64,000 nt of DNA from an uncultured Ruminococcus sp. (lineage in GTDB: Bacteria; Bacillota; Clostridia; Oscillospirales; Ruminococcaceae), in contig ONMB01000001.1 of NCBI GenBank assembly GCA_900318825.1, positions 1 to 64,000 of the forward strand. The letters run 5' to 3'. This document shows positions 24,114 through 33,890 of this stretch, one piece after another. The notes under the pieces are model-generated. The model was not told the DNA's origin. It worked only from the letters and a program-made list of their open reading frames with translations, and did no database searches. Both the position numbers and the translations under genes were made by a program. How positions within the stretch are numbered: position 1 is the stretch's first letter; every line of letters begins with the position of its first letter.

Positions 24114-26048
24114 ATGAATAAAAAACTCATCTCAATGCTGGCTGCGGTCACGCTCCTTGTGAGTATGACTTCATGTGGGAGCGGTTCCTCATCGGGCAGC
24201 AGTTCAAAGGCTGAAATGACTGCCGCTACCGAGAGCCTGACCTCAGAAGAGACAGCTGCCTCGACTGAAACAACGACTGCTGCTTCAACACAGGCAACAG
24301 AAGCGTCAACAGCTTCCGTTAACAAGTGCAAGGATTATGCCTCTATGACTCCCGAGCAGATAACTGCTTCGCTCACTCTTGAACAGAAGGTCTCACAGAT
24401 GCTCCAGCCGGCAGTATACAAGCTGGAACCTCGCGAGATGCAGACCGCTGATTACGGCAGTATGCTCTCATTGACCGATCCGCTTACCTCAAAGGAATGG
24501 CGCGAATGTATCGACAGCTACCAGAAAGCTGCTGTTGAGTCAGAAGCCGGTCTGCCGATAATATATGGTCAGGACGATGTTCACGGCGTTTACGGCTGCG
24601 TAAACGGAGTGGTATTCCCCCACCAGATAGGTATGGGCGCTGCAAACGATCCCGAGCTTTTATATCAGGTCGGACTTGCTACGGCTGATGAATCCAAGCT
24701 CTGCCACGTTCTGCTGACATTCTCACCGTGTCTTGCACAGTCTGCGGATCCTCGCTGGGGACGTACATATGAGAGCTACGGTTCAGACCTTGAGATAATA
24801 AAGTCACTGTCGACCTCGTTCACAAAGGGACTCCTCGACGGCGGACTTGTGGTATGTCCCAAGCACTATATCGCGGAGGGAAATGTTGAATACGGTTCAG
24901 GTGAGGACAGCAAGAAGATCGACCGTCTCATCGACCGCGGTGACACTAAGATGAGCGACGAGGAACTGGAAAAACACCTCGAGCTCTACAAGGCTCAGAT
25001 AGAAGCCGGAGCGCAGGTGATAATGATAAGCCACTCCGCTCTCAACGGCGTGAAGATGCACGAGAACAAGGAGTATATACAGCTTCTGAGAACGAAGCTC
25101 GGGTTCGAGGGCGTTATTCTCAGCGACTGGGAGTCTATCCAGAATACCTCCCCTGCGACCTACCACGATCAGCTCGTAAAATCCATAAACGCAGGCATTG
25201 ATATGCTTATGGAGCCCGAGACCTTCATCGAAGCAAAGAACGAGATAATCGCTGCCGTGAATGCCGGCGAGATAGAACAGTCACGCATCGACGACGCAGT
25301 TACACGCATAATCAGAATGAAAAAGGACGCCGGTCTTATTGACGATCCGCTCTTTGAAAAGCTCGATACAAAGCAGACCGAGACCGGTTCCGACGAATAC
25401 AGAGCTCTTGCGGAAAAGCTCGTTGAGGAGAGTCTCGTCCTTCTGAAAAACGAGAACGGCGCACTTCCGCTGAAGTCAGGCACTTCGATATTCATCACAG
25501 GTCCGGCAGCAGACAACGCTCAGGCTCAGTGCGGCGGCTGGACTCTCAACTGGAATTCAAGTCCGGATAAGAACATCAAAGGTGCTACCACATTCATTGA
25601 CGGCTTCAGGAAATACGCCGAGAAATACGGCATAAATGTTATCATTGACAAGAACAAGGCTTCTGAGGCAGACGTTGTTCTGCTTGCACTCGGAGAGGAG
25701 TCCTATGCTGAGTGGAACGGCGACACAGAGGATATGGAGCTCTGCGGCGAACTCGGTCTCGAAGGCAACGCTAAGGCTATCAGCGAGGCAAAGGAGCTCG
25801 GCAAGCCAACAGTTGCCTGCATCATCGCCGGACGTCAGGTCATACTCCCCGAGGAGAATATGAAAAACTGGGACAGCATAGTTATGTGCTATCTGCCCGG
25901 TACTGAGGCTGGCGGTATCGCAAACGTTCTCTGCGGCGGAAGCGACTTCCGCGGAAAGCTCCCTTCACCGTGGTACAGCTCGGTATCACAGATAGGCACA
26001 AACGACTGCTGGCTCGAAAAGGGCTACGGTCTCACATACGGCGCATAA
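24114..26048 (+). CDS. GH3 beta-glucosidase-type lipoprotein
   Basis: 644 residues. Lipoprotein signal with lipobox SMTSC (Cys21), a Ser/Thr-rich linker to about 70, then a GH3 N-terminal barrel (about 75-400) with nucleophile Asp338 in VILSDWES and the substrate motif KHYIAEG. The GH3 C-terminal alpha/beta domain (about 430-640) has EESLVLLKNENGALPL and DVVLLALGEESYAEWNGD. It should hydrolyse cello-oligosaccharides or similar beta-glucosides at the outer membrane face, feeding sugars to glk nearby. RBS GGAAGG. Strong own promoter. Confidence 0.92.
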   Translation: MNKKLISMLAAVTLLVSMTSCGSGSSSGSSSKAEMTAATESLTSEETAASTETTTAASTQATEASTASVNKCKDYASMTPEQITASLTLEQKVSQMLQPAVYKLEPREMQTADYGSMLSLTDPLTSKEWRECIDSYQKAAVESEAGLPIIYGQDDVHGVYGCVNGVVFPHQIGMGAANDPELLYQVGLATADESKLCHVLLTFSPCLAQSADPRWGRTYESYGSDLEIIKSLSTSFTKGLLDGGLVVCPKHYIAEGNVEYGSGEDSKKIDRLIDRGDTKMSDEELEKHLELYKAQIEAGAQVIMISHSALNGVKMHENKEYIQLLRTKLGFEGVILSDWESIQNTSPATYHDQLVKSINAGIDMLMEPETFIEAKNEIIAAVNAGEIEQSRIDDAVTRIIRMKKDAGLIDDPLFEKLDTKQTETGSDEYRALAEKLVEESLVLLKNENGALPLKSGTSIFITGPAADNAQAQCGGWTLNWNSSPDKNIKGATTFIDGFRKYAEKYGINVIIDKNKASEADVVLLALGEESYAEWNGDTEDMELCGELGLEGNAKAISEAKELGKPTVACIIAGRQVILPEENMKNWDSIVMCYLPGTEAGGIANVLCGGSDFRGKLPSPWYSSVSQIGTNDCWLEKGYGLTYGA

Positions 26049-26054
26049 CGAAGC

Positions 26055-26084
26055 AAGCTCCCCCGGCAGATGCCGGAGGAGCTT
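26055..26084. terminator. terminator between convergent GH3 and beta-propeller genes
   Basis: AAGCTC arm with CCGGCA/TGCCGG core and GAGCTT arm, T run after. Confidence 0.75.
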
Positions 26085-26093
26085 TTACTTTGC

Positions 26094-28637
26094 TCAGTCT
26101 ACTACCATATCATCATAGTTGCTTTCATATTTCTCTTGATATGTCACTTGGCTCTTTTCGGTAATAGTGTCGATATCAGCAGAGGTTATACCGTTTGAGT
26201 CAATGACATATACATAGTCGCCGATGTATATAGCTCTCGGGGTGCCGTACATATAGTCATTAGGATCGTTCTTATGGTTATCATTATCAAGAGTACCGAG
26301 TTCCTTGAACTTGCCGTCCTCAAATCTGAAGAACCTGTAACAGTTTTTAGCGGTGCTGTAATCGCTCGCCGAATGATATATCCTTTCATTTACGGGGTAT
26401 GCGATGATATTCTTCTTGGGATCTATGAGAAGCGCCTTGCGATCCCAGATCGCGGCTGACCGGCGGTCTGTATTATCAATAGTATTCCAGTTCTCAACAA
26501 AGGTGTCGATAGCTTTAAGGTTATTAGGATCGGAGTTGTCGAACATTGTCAGCTTTATGCCCTCTGTACGGCCTTCTTCATTAGCCTCAGGTCCGAAGCC
26601 GAGGAGCTGACCGTCTGCCCACTGCTGCATATAGCTGCTGTAACCAGTCATCTTGAATTCAGAAAGGATAGTGGGTGAAGCAGGGTTGCTGAGGTCGATC
26701 GCAAAGAGCGGATCGGTATTTCTGAATGTTGTGACATAAGCCTTGTCGCCGCCGAATGATACGGACTGTACATTCTCGTCCTTGCCGAAATTGTCGATAA
26801 AGCCGACCTGTTTAAGGTCGAGATCAAGCACATAGAGTGCATTGTCGTGAACGCTTGTTTCAGGCTGATATTCATAGTATCCGTACTCTACCTTTTGGGG
26901 CTCATGCTTTTTTGTTGTGTTCTTTTTAAGCTGAACTGTGAGCTCTTCTTTCTCTTCTGTACTGATATCCTCATCAGCAGTATTCGTTTCCTCATCTGCG
27001 TCTGAGGTGTCTGTCTCTTCGGGAGCCTCTGTTGTCTCAGCTAAGGTCTCATCAGAGATTTCTTCCTCTGATTCCTCTGCTTCATCATCTGTCACATAGT
27101 CATCATCATACACATAGTACTCGCCCTTGGTGTAAACATATGAGCAGCGATCTCTTGTAGTTGCGACGCGGAAGTAACCATCATACTCGCTCATCGAGAA
27201 CTGATCTCTTACATAGCCTTCCACCTCTCCGGAAGCCGCGGGAGTGATCTCGCCTTCATTAATAGCTATACGGGTGATATAGCTCTTGTTGACACGCTCT
27301 TCAATGTGACCGTATTCTACATTTTCATCAGGCATATTATTGAAGTAATCCACTGAAACAGCATAGAGGTTATCAGGTGCACAGTAGATAGATGTGGTAC
27401 CATAATAGCCTTCAAAAGCACCTGCTAAAGCCTTGGTCTCGACCAGTTCCATTTTTTCTGATTCATTGAGATCAAGACTGCCGATAACTGAATAAGAGAG
27501 ATTTCTGCAAGGAGGAGTCTCAGTTCTCGGCATATAGATATCCTCAGCTTCTATGCACTTAATATCAGAAACAAAGCCTGCCTTGGGTATATATGCTTCA
27601 ATGTTATCTTCGGTCTTGACGTTTATATAGTTGTCACTTGTGTGATTTGTAATGAGGTACATATAGCCGTCCGGTGAGATGCGGACATCGCTGTAATAGC
27701 CGTCCTGACAGTAAATGCCGAGGTTCTTGTGAGAGTCGTCAAGTGAGTAAGCAGCTACGAATGTAACCTGTTTATAATCCAGATAGTACTTATACTCCTG
27801 ATTGTAGCTCGACTTGAGCTGACCGGCGGTAGTACCGATAATGATAGCCATATCGTCATAGATATACATCTCGCTGACATTTGTGTACTTGTCTACACAG
27901 GTATCGCCGAGTATAGGATCAACATCACCTGTTATGTTTATAGACACAAGATTATTGAGTTCGCCCTCATTGGCGTCAGTGATGTGAAGGTAGGAATTTT
28001 TTCCGTAGTTGTCGATAGAGTAGATGCGCTTTCCGTCAGTCTTTACGATGTCAGCCTCAAGGACGTTCTCCTCCTGATTGAAGGTAGTGGAGTAATCTCC
28101 GCCGCCGCCCTTGCCGCCGATAGGCTCTGTAAATGCGTCATCGCCGTTAGTCTTTGGAATTGCTGTACCCACTGTACCGTCAGCTTCAGCAGCATTCTCT
28201 TCAGTTTCTACCGAATTAAAATAACGTACATCGTTTCTGCTCTTGTTGTACTGCTCCTTCTGCTTTTCAGCGCCGTCTGTGAACATAGCGTAGATCTCGC
28301 TGTAATCCTTGGCACCGCTCATATAAGGAGCCTGCGACATCTTTTCGAGCTCATGCTCTGTGAGCTTATCTCCGTATGCATTTGTTGCAACTATCTTTGA
28401 GTCATTCTTAGAGCTGCTGTCTTTTTTCATAACATCGCCCTTTGAAGCGAAGTGGACTGCTGTTCCGCTTATTACCGCACAAGCCGCAGCTATTGCTGTA
28501 AAACGTGATACGGCAGAGATCTTCTTTCTCTTCATAGCGGGAGCCTTCTGATCGAGCATCAGCTTGATGTTCTCAGGTTCGAGTTCCTTAGGTATCTGCT
28601 CATTTTCCAGCATTTTTCTAACCTCTTTATCGTTCAT
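26094..28637 (-). CDS. membrane-anchored C-terminal beta-propeller protein, likely anti-sigma
   Basis: 847 residues. A short cytosolic N-terminus (MNDKEVRKMLENEQIPKELE) typical of ECF anti-sigma proteins, one membrane helix (about 45-65), then a long extracytoplasmic part. That part matches secreted proteins with a C-terminal beta-propeller (repeated EADIVKTDGKRIYSI, DNALYVLDLDLKQVGF, AYVTTFRNTDPLFAIDLS). An acidic Thr/Glu insert at about 515-575 probably forms a flexible loop. It follows the sigma gene by 18 bases, which supports an anti-sigma role with the propeller as sensor. Ligand unknown. Confidence 0.8.
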   Translation of the reverse strand: MNDKEVRKMLENEQIPKELEPENIKLMLDQKAPAMKRKKISAVSRFTAIAAACAVISGTAVHFASKGDVMKKDSSSKNDSKIVATNAYGDKLTEHELEKMSQAPYMSGAKDYSEIYAMFTDGAEKQKEQYNKSRNDVRYFNSVETEENAAEADGTVGTAIPKTNGDDAFTEPIGGKGGGGDYSTTFNQEENVLEADIVKTDGKRIYSIDNYGKNSYLHITDANEGELNNLVSINITGDVDPILGDTCVDKYTNVSEMYIYDDMAIIIGTTAGQLKSSYNQEYKYYLDYKQVTFVAAYSLDDSHKNLGIYCQDGYYSDVRISPDGYMYLITNHTSDNYINVKTEDNIEAYIPKAGFVSDIKCIEAEDIYMPRTETPPCRNLSYSVIGSLDLNESEKMELVETKALAGAFEGYYGTTSIYCAPDNLYAVSVDYFNNMPDENVEYGHIEERVNKSYITRIAINEGEITPAASGEVEGYVRDQFSMSEYDGYFRVATTRDRCSYVYTKGEYYVYDDDYVTDDEAEESEEEISDETLAETTEAPEETDTSDADEETNTADEDISTEEKEELTVQLKKNTTKKHEPQKVEYGYYEYQPETSVHDNALYVLDLDLKQVGFIDNFGKDENVQSVSFGGDKAYVTTFRNTDPLFAIDLSNPASPTILSEFKMTGYSSYMQQWADGQLLGFGPEANEEGRTEGIKLTMFDNSDPNNLKAIDTFVENWNTIDNTDRRSAAIWDRKALLIDPKKNIIAYPVNERIYHSASDYSTAKNCYRFFRFEDGKFKELGTLDNDNHKNDPNDYMYGTPRAIYIGDYVYVIDSNGITSADIDTITEKSQVTYQEKYESNYDDMVVD

Positions 28638-28655
28638 AATGATACCCCTTTCGTT

Positions 28656-29162
28656 TCATATTTCGGGAGTGAGCTCAAGTCTGAGTCTCTCCTTGATCCG
28701 TGACAGCTTTGAACGTACTGTTCCGGACTTGATCTTGCATATGCCTGCTATCTCGTCGCTCGTATAGCCTCCCAGCACTGACATCGACAATAGTAAACGT
28801 GATTCGCCGTCAAGTTTGCCGAGCGCTTCCTTGAGCTCTGCGGACTCGTAGTTGAAGCTGTCGATCTTAGCGTCGTCGCTCAGCTCCTCGCCGGCTGCGA
28901 AGTATTCCTTCTGCTTCTGCTTTACCTTTGCAGAGAGTATCTTCATTATCCAGCTCCGGAAGAGTGACGGATCGCGTAATTTCTTTATGGAACAAAAAGC
29001 GTCAAGGACTGTGTCACTCACAACGTCAGAAGCGTCGTGCGAACTTCTCAAACTATATAATGCGATGTGATACATATCCTTATAGACTTCTGAATATAAT
29101 CTCGCAAAAGCCTCTGTGCTGCCTTTCTGCGCGAGCTTTACATCTTCAGTATTGTCTTTCAT
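28656..29162 (-). CDS. ECF-type RNA polymerase sigma factor
   Basis: 168 residues with only regions 2 and 4: region 2 AFARLYSEVYKDMYHIALYSL and DASDVVSDTVLDAF, region 4 GYTSDEIAGICKIKSGTVRS. RBS AAGGAGGGAA. First gene of an operon with the beta-propeller anti-sigma candidate. The upstream TAGTATATGAA is shared with the other ECF gene at 33043. Confidence 0.88.
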   Translation of the reverse strand: MKDNTEDVKLAQKGSTEAFARLYSEVYKDMYHIALYSLRSSHDASDVVSDTVLDAFCSIKKLRDPSLFRSWIMKILSAKVKQKQKEYFAAGEELSDDAKIDSFNYESAELKEALGKLDGESRLLLSMSVLGGYTSDEIAGICKIKSGTVRSKLSRIKERLRLELTPEI

Positions 29163-29273
29163 AGGGATTCCCTCCTTTTGAATCGATTCTCAGAAGCTTT
29201 GCACTTCTTCTGTGCAAGTTCATATACTAAGTGTCAGAAAATGCCGTTTTTGTTGCACGAGGAAATAAAAATT

Positions 29274-29317
29274 GGCTATATGCACAATAGCGCTTGCCAG
29301 AATTTGTGCATATAGCC
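29274..29317 (-). terminator. glk terminator
   Basis: Perfect 14-bp inverted repeat (GGCTATATGCACAA), 16-base loop, then AATTTTTATTT on the minus strand. Confidence 0.75.
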
Positions 29318-29337
29318 ATAAAACTTACAAATATTTC

Positions 29338-30303
29338 TTACTGATTAGCTCTTCCGAGGAATGCAGCACCGATGATGCCGGCGTCATTGCCGAGCTTTGC
29401 GATAACGATCTCGCAGTTCTTGTGAGAGTTTCTTGTATAAACTTCCTTCTTGACGAGTTCCTTTACAGGAAGGAGGAGCGGATCGCCCTCGTTGCACACG
29501 CCGCCGCCGATGCAGAGAACATCAGGCTGGAAGATATTGATAGTGTTTGTGATACCTGCTGCGAGGTACTTGATATACTTGTCAACAACGTCCTTGGCAG
29601 GCTTGTCACCGGCTCTCATAGCGTCGAATGAAGTGCGTGCAGTTACCTTGCCCTTTTCCTCAGCCATCTTGTTCATAATGCTGTCAGGGAACTGCTCCAT
29701 AGCCTCCTTGGACATACGGATAAGTCCGGTAGCTGACGAGTAAGCCTCAAAGCAGCCCTTTCTGCCGCATGAGCACTGTGCGCCGTCGACCTCGATAACT
29801 GTGTGGCCGATCTCAGCACCTGCGAAGTTTGAACCTGCATATATCTTGCCGTCGATGATGATACCGCCGCCGACACCGGTTCCGAGAGTGATGCAGACAG
29901 CGTTCTTTGAACCCTTTGCAGCACCGGCAACATACTCGCCGTAAGCAGCTGCATTAGCGTCGTTCTCGATGAATACCGGAGTATCGTCTCTGCCGATGAA
30001 CTCGGTTATGTACTTCACCATGGGAGTATCCTTGAAGCCGAGGTTGTTGGAATACTCGATGATACCTGTGGAGCTGTTAGCGATGCCGGGAGTACCGATA
30101 CCGATCCACTCGATGTCATCAAGAGTGAGTTCAGCGTTCTTGACAGCCTCGAAAGCCATCTTTGCCATATCCTCAGCGATCTCCTTCTCAGGACGCGGAC
30201 AGTTTGTCTTTGTGCTTGCCTTAGCAATGATATTGTAGTCCTCATCAACGACTCCTGCAACGATATTTGTACCGCCTAAGTCGATACCTACATAATATTT
30301 CAT
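29338..30303 (-). CDS. glk: ROK-family glucokinase
   Basis: 321 residues. ATP-binding motif GIDLGGTNIVAG at the N-terminus, the ROK signature around VENDANAAAYGEYVAGAA, and the zinc-binding motif CSCGRKGCFE (about residues 177-186). Phosphorylates glucose in the cytosol, matching the cellulolytic enzymes in the window. Eleven bases separate it from manA upstream, so one operon. Confidence 0.92.
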   Translation of the reverse strand: MKYYVGIDLGGTNIVAGVVDEDYNIIAKASTKTNCPRPEKEIAEDMAKMAFEAVKNAELTLDDIEWIGIGTPGIANSSTGIIEYSNNLGFKDTPMVKYITEFIGRDDTPVFIENDANAAAYGEYVAGAAKGSKNAVCITLGTGVGGGIIIDGKIYAGSNFAGAEIGHTVIEVDGAQCSCGRKGCFEAYSSATGLIRMSKEAMEQFPDSIMNKMAEEKGKVTARTSFDAMRAGDKPAKDVVDKYIKYLAAGITNTINIFQPDVLCIGGGVCNEGDPLLLPVKELVKKEVYTRNSHKNCEIVIAKLGNDAGIIGAAFLGRANQ

Positions 30304-30314
30304 ATTTTTCCTCC

Positions 30315-31280
30315 TTATTTATACTGGATCGTAGTAATGATTATACTGCAATTCCCTTTTATAATGCACGTCTCCGAACCAGCCGGCACGAATACGCTTG
30401 AGCCTTTTTTAACAGCAATGCTGTCATCTCCGCAGACAACTTCTCCCTCGCCCTCAAGAACAATGATATGCCTGAATGTATGAGTATCTGTTTCAAGCTG
30501 CATACTGCGGAATATATCGTATTTATCAGCCGTGAAGTATTTGCAGTCCGCGAGCGGAGTCTGCCACATACCGGCTCTGTTTATCTTTTTCTTCTGACCG
30601 TACTCAACAGCCGGCGGTTCAAGGGAAGTTACCTCGAGAGCCTTCTCAACGTGTAACTCACGCGGCTTGCCGTCCGCACCGACTCTGCCGTAGTCGTACA
30701 CACGGTAGGTCGTGTTGGAATTCTGCTGTATCTCGGCGATGAGTATACCCTTCCCGATAGCGTGGAGGGTACCTGACTCGATGAAGAAAACGTCGCCCTT
30801 CTTGACCGGAACGCTGTTCACGCAGTCGAGAAGAGTATTCTCCTCGATAGCCTTGCGGAAGTCCTCACGGCTTATCTTGTCCTTGAAGCCGTAAATGAGC
30901 TGTGCGCCCTCGTCACAGTCAACGATGTACCACATCTCGGTCTTGCCGTACTCGCCCTCAACGCGCTTAGCGTAGGCGTCGTCGGGGTGTACCTGCACGG
31001 AGAGGTTGTCCTTTGCGTCGATGAGCTTTATCAGCACCGGGAAATACTCAAATCTTGAGCAGTTGCTGCCGAGGACCTCCGGGTGCTCATTGACGAAGTC
31101 TGTGAGCGGCATACCAGCAAACTCGCCTGAGTCGATGATACTTCCGCCGTCCTTATGGCAGCTGAGTTCCCAGCTTTCAGCGAGTCTTTCGAGCTCACTC
31201 TCCTTGCCGTACTCGTCGCGGAGCCTTGTACCGCCCCATATATAATCTTTAATAGGTGGTTTAAGCAAAAATGGTCTCAT
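30315..31280 (-). CDS. manA: mannose-6-phosphate isomerase, class I
   Basis: 321 residues from ATG 31280, which has GGGAGGATAT at the right distance; the longer frame does not. Zinc-binding cupin features: QVHPDD, the Glu in GKTEMWYIVD, and FFIESGTLHAIGKG. Interconverts mannose-6-P and fructose-6-P, linking mannan breakdown to glycolysis. First gene of the manA-glk operon, with promoter 31322-31350. Confidence 0.92.
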   Translation of the reverse strand: MRPFLLKPPIKDYIWGGTRLRDEYGKESELERLAESWELSCHKDGGSIIDSGEFAGMPLTDFVNEHPEVLGSNCSRFEYFPVLIKLIDAKDNLSVQVHPDDAYAKRVEGEYGKTEMWYIVDCDEGAQLIYGFKDKISREDFRKAIEENTLLDCVNSVPVKKGDVFFIESGTLHAIGKGILIAEIQQNSNTTYRVYDYGRVGADGKPRELHVEKALEVTSLEPPAVEYGQKKKINRAGMWQTPLADCKYFTADKYDIFRSMQLETDTHTFRHIIVLEGEGEVVCGDDSIAVKKGSSVFVPAGSETCIIKGNCSIIITTIQYK

Positions 31281-31321
31281 ATATCCTCCCAATTATCGGT
31301 TTATAAAACACACACACATAT

Positions 31322-31350
31322 ATAATACCCTAAATCTGCAAAATAGTCAA
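31322..31350 (-). promoter_or_regulatory. promoter of manA-glk
   Basis: TTGACT, 17 bases, TATTAT on the minus strand. Confidence 0.65.
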
Positions 31351-31494
31351 TAGTTTTTGTCAGAAAAACTCCGGATGTACACATAACAAACCATAGGGAA
31401 TGCCGCCCTCGGCGATCCTCGTTACAATTTCAAACGACACGGACGTCCAAAGGGCACCCTACGGTCTGCTGTCTGACGTTTCCTGAAGCACAAC

Positions 31495-31525
31495 AAAAAC
31501 GGCGGATATAAAATCCGCCGTTTTT
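31495..31525. terminator. bidirectional terminator
   Basis: AAAAACGGCGGAT, 5-base loop, ATCCGCCGTTTTT. The 140 bases between this and the manA promoter hold no gene that I can see. Confidence 0.85.
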
Positions 31526-31556
31526 ATCAGTCTGGAATATTAAAGATAACTGTTGT

Positions 31557-33053
31557 TTACTGAATTGCACTCTCAGAGGATCGCAATGCACTGTCTTTGC
31601 TGTCCGAGGCTGAGCTTTTGTAATCGACCTTGCCTATACGCCAGCCAAATTCAGTATTGACAAAAGTAAACTCTTCTACATTAGTTACATTTTCAAACGT
31701 CTTTGACAGAACGGTAGTGATCGTGCCGTCCGGATTAAGAGTGCCATTTATTGTATCCTGATCCCAGCTTTCAAGTTTGTCACCTTCATAATAAAAGCAC
31801 TCTGATATATAGTAGCTTCCGTCTTTTCTCTTAATAATAGGCGTTTTGTCAGTCACATTATCTTCATCGCAGCATAAGTTCTCATAAATAGAATTTGCAA
31901 GCTCTTCGTCAAAAATCCTGAAGCATTCCCCTTTAAGATCATATCCGGGCGCAAGTCTCGAATCAGTAACGCGGTAATAATCAATAGTAATATTGCTTCC
32001 GTCCTCAGAAGATACCAAATTCTTTGTAATAACATCAGACTTATCATATTCAAGATCACCTGTACAGAACGAGGAGAAAAAGGCACTATAATCACCAACG
32101 AGCTTCTCTGCAACAGAATCGGGCTCATCTTCAGAAGCCATACTCTCATCAGCCTTGCTAATACGCCAGCCGTTTTCGGTCTTGACAAAAACAAACGAAG
32201 TTTTGATAGTGTTCAAAGCATCAATAGTTTTTGTCAGTTCGCAGGTGATAGTGCCCTCAGGAGTCAGTGTTCCCTTTATTTCATTCTCATCCCACTTTAC
32301 AGGTCCGTTATTGCTGTCGTGCTGTTCCTTTTCAATGTAAAGGCTTCCGTCTGCTGTTGAATACATAAAAACATTGCATGTGGCGTCTTCTTCCTTTGAA
32401 TACGCCCAATTATCAAGAAGATTCTTCGCAAACTTGCTATCGAATATCTCGTAGCAGCGCTTTTCAACAGCCTCCCAATTCGGATATCTCTTATCTGTAA
32501 CAAGATAATATTCTCTTGTCATCTCAGGATAATTCTTAGTAACTATCTTTGTCTTATCGACCTCCATAGTACCGCCAAATAAAGCCCCCAGATACTCAGT
32601 ATAGGCGTCCGCAAGTTCCTTTGCAACAGCATCGGGATCAACTTCGGCTTCTGCTGCGGCAACAGTTCCCTCTTCAACCGCTATTGTAGCCTCTTCCGCT
32701 GCCGCATCGGTAACTGCTTCTGTAACCGCCGCTGTGCTCTCCTCAGAAACGCTTGCCGCAGGTCCTTTGTCTTTGCTGTTGCGGCTGATGAAGAACGTGC
32801 TTCCGCCTATTCCTGCAACAACGAGGACTGCCGCTGCTGCAATGCTTACGCTCCTGTACCACTTAGGTCTGCTGTACTTATCAACGCCGGAAACTTCAAT
32901 GCTGTTAGTCTCAGGCTCATTATTGCTATTGATCTTTCTTTTACTCATAGTGTATAACCTCGCTTTCCGCTCGTCGTCGAGAAGCGGATACCTGTCTGCG
33001 AGTCTTTCCGCAGTTTTGTCATCTATGTCATCAAAGAACTCGTCAAGTTTCAT
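31557..33053 (-). CDS. anti-sigma-like membrane protein with two repeated outer domains
   Basis: 498 residues from ATG 33053 (AGGAGG site). Cytosolic N-terminus MKLDEFFDDIDDKTAERLAD followed by DDERKARLYTMSKRK, one membrane helix (about 72-94), an Ala/Glu/Thr linker, then two tandem homologous domains of about 150-160 residues. Each begins VAKELADAYTEYLGALF or VAEKLVGDYSAFFSSF and ends FVFVKTENGWRISKADES or FTFVNTEFGWRIGKVD, an NTF2/DUF4878-like look. Start overlaps the sigma gene stop by 11 bases, strong evidence of a sigma/anti-sigma pair. Signal sensed unknown. Confidence 0.78.
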   Translation of the reverse strand: MKLDEFFDDIDDKTAERLADRYPLLDDERKARLYTMSKRKINSNNEPETNSIEVSGVDKYSRPKWYRSVSIAAAAVLVVAGIGGSTFFISRNSKDKGPAASVSEESTAAVTEAVTDAAAEEATIAVEEGTVAAAEAEVDPDAVAKELADAYTEYLGALFGGTMEVDKTKIVTKNYPEMTREYYLVTDKRYPNWEAVEKRCYEIFDSKFAKNLLDNWAYSKEEDATCNVFMYSTADGSLYIEKEQHDSNNGPVKWDENEIKGTLTPEGTITCELTKTIDALNTIKTSFVFVKTENGWRISKADESMASEDEPDSVAEKLVGDYSAFFSSFCTGDLEYDKSDVITKNLVSSEDGSNITIDYYRVTDSRLAPGYDLKGECFRIFDEELANSIYENLCCDEDNVTDKTPIIKRKDGSYYISECFYYEGDKLESWDQDTINGTLNPDGTITTVLSKTFENVTNVEEFTFVNTEFGWRIGKVDYKSSASDSKDSALRSSESAIQ

Positions 33054-33627
33054 AATATCCCTCCTCATTTATACCCGCTTCGCTCAGGAGCTTTTTCAGC
33101 TTTTTACGCGCCCTGCTCATACGCTGCTGCACGGCGGAGTCGCTCATTCCCACAAGTGAAGCTATTTGCTTTGTTTTTACGCCGTAATAATAGAAGTAAA
33201 CGATTATCGACGAATCCGGTTCTCCGAGAGCGTCTATACAGTCAAGGAGAGTTTCACTCACCAGCTTGCGCTCTGCCGCTTCCTCAATATGTACATCAGC
33301 CGGCAGCTTCCCGAGTTCCTCCGGCTCTACCTCAGCCGTTTTATTGTGCCTGAACGAGAGCCGCCTGAAATAATCAATTGCAGTTCTCCGTGCTATCGTG
33401 CTGACAATGCCTTTAAGGTCGCCGTCGTGGCCGCCGCCGCTGTCTAAATACCGGAACACAGCCGCGAAAGTATCGCTGATGCACTCGTCGATATCCTCGC
33501 TCGTACCGCAGCTCCGGAGCTTGTTCGTGCATATAACACAGACATAGCCGCAGTATTCGTCAAACAGCTTCTGAAAGGCTGCTTCGCGTGAATGCTGCAT
33601 AAGCCGGCGCAGTTCTTTGTCTGTCAT
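33043..33627 (-). CDS. ECF-type sigma factor
   Basis: 194 residues from ATG 33627 (AAAGAGGTGAAACG upstream). Region 2: AAFQKLFDEYCGYVCVICTN and IDECISDTFAAVFRYL; region 4: YYYGVKTKQIASLVGMSDSAVQQRMSRARKKLKK. The longer frame to 33756 has no ribosome site. Translationally coupled to the anti-sigma-like gene. Confidence 0.88.
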   Translation of the reverse strand: MTDKELRRLMQHSREAAFQKLFDEYCGYVCVICTNKLRSCGTSEDIDECISDTFAAVFRYLDSGGGHDGDLKGIVSTIARRTAIDYFRRLSFRHNKTAEVEPEELGKLPADVHIEEAAERKLVSETLLDCIDALGEPDSSIIVYFYYYGVKTKQIASLVGMSDSAVQQRMSRARKKLKKLLSEAGINEEGYYET

Positions 33628-33890
33628 CGTTTCACCTCTTTGAAGATCTTCATATACTACACTCGCATGGTAAAAGAAATTTCTGACACATGATATTAAA
33701 ATTGATATCTGCTCAACTTCTTCAAACACTTCATTTATTATAACATACAACAACACTAAATAACAACAACCGCGGCAAAGTATTAACTCAAAAAATCACT
33801 ATGCCGCGAAACAGGCTGCACGAACTCCGCGCTTATAACATAAAAACAGGGCGGATACTATCCGCCCGTACAAAAAAAATTTTTCGCCAT

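Noticed and set aside
24114..24410. Ser/Thr/Ala/Glu-rich stretch at the start of the GH3 protein as a separate adhesin
   Set aside because: It directly follows a lipobox and is continuous with the GH3 domain, so it is a lipoprotein linker.
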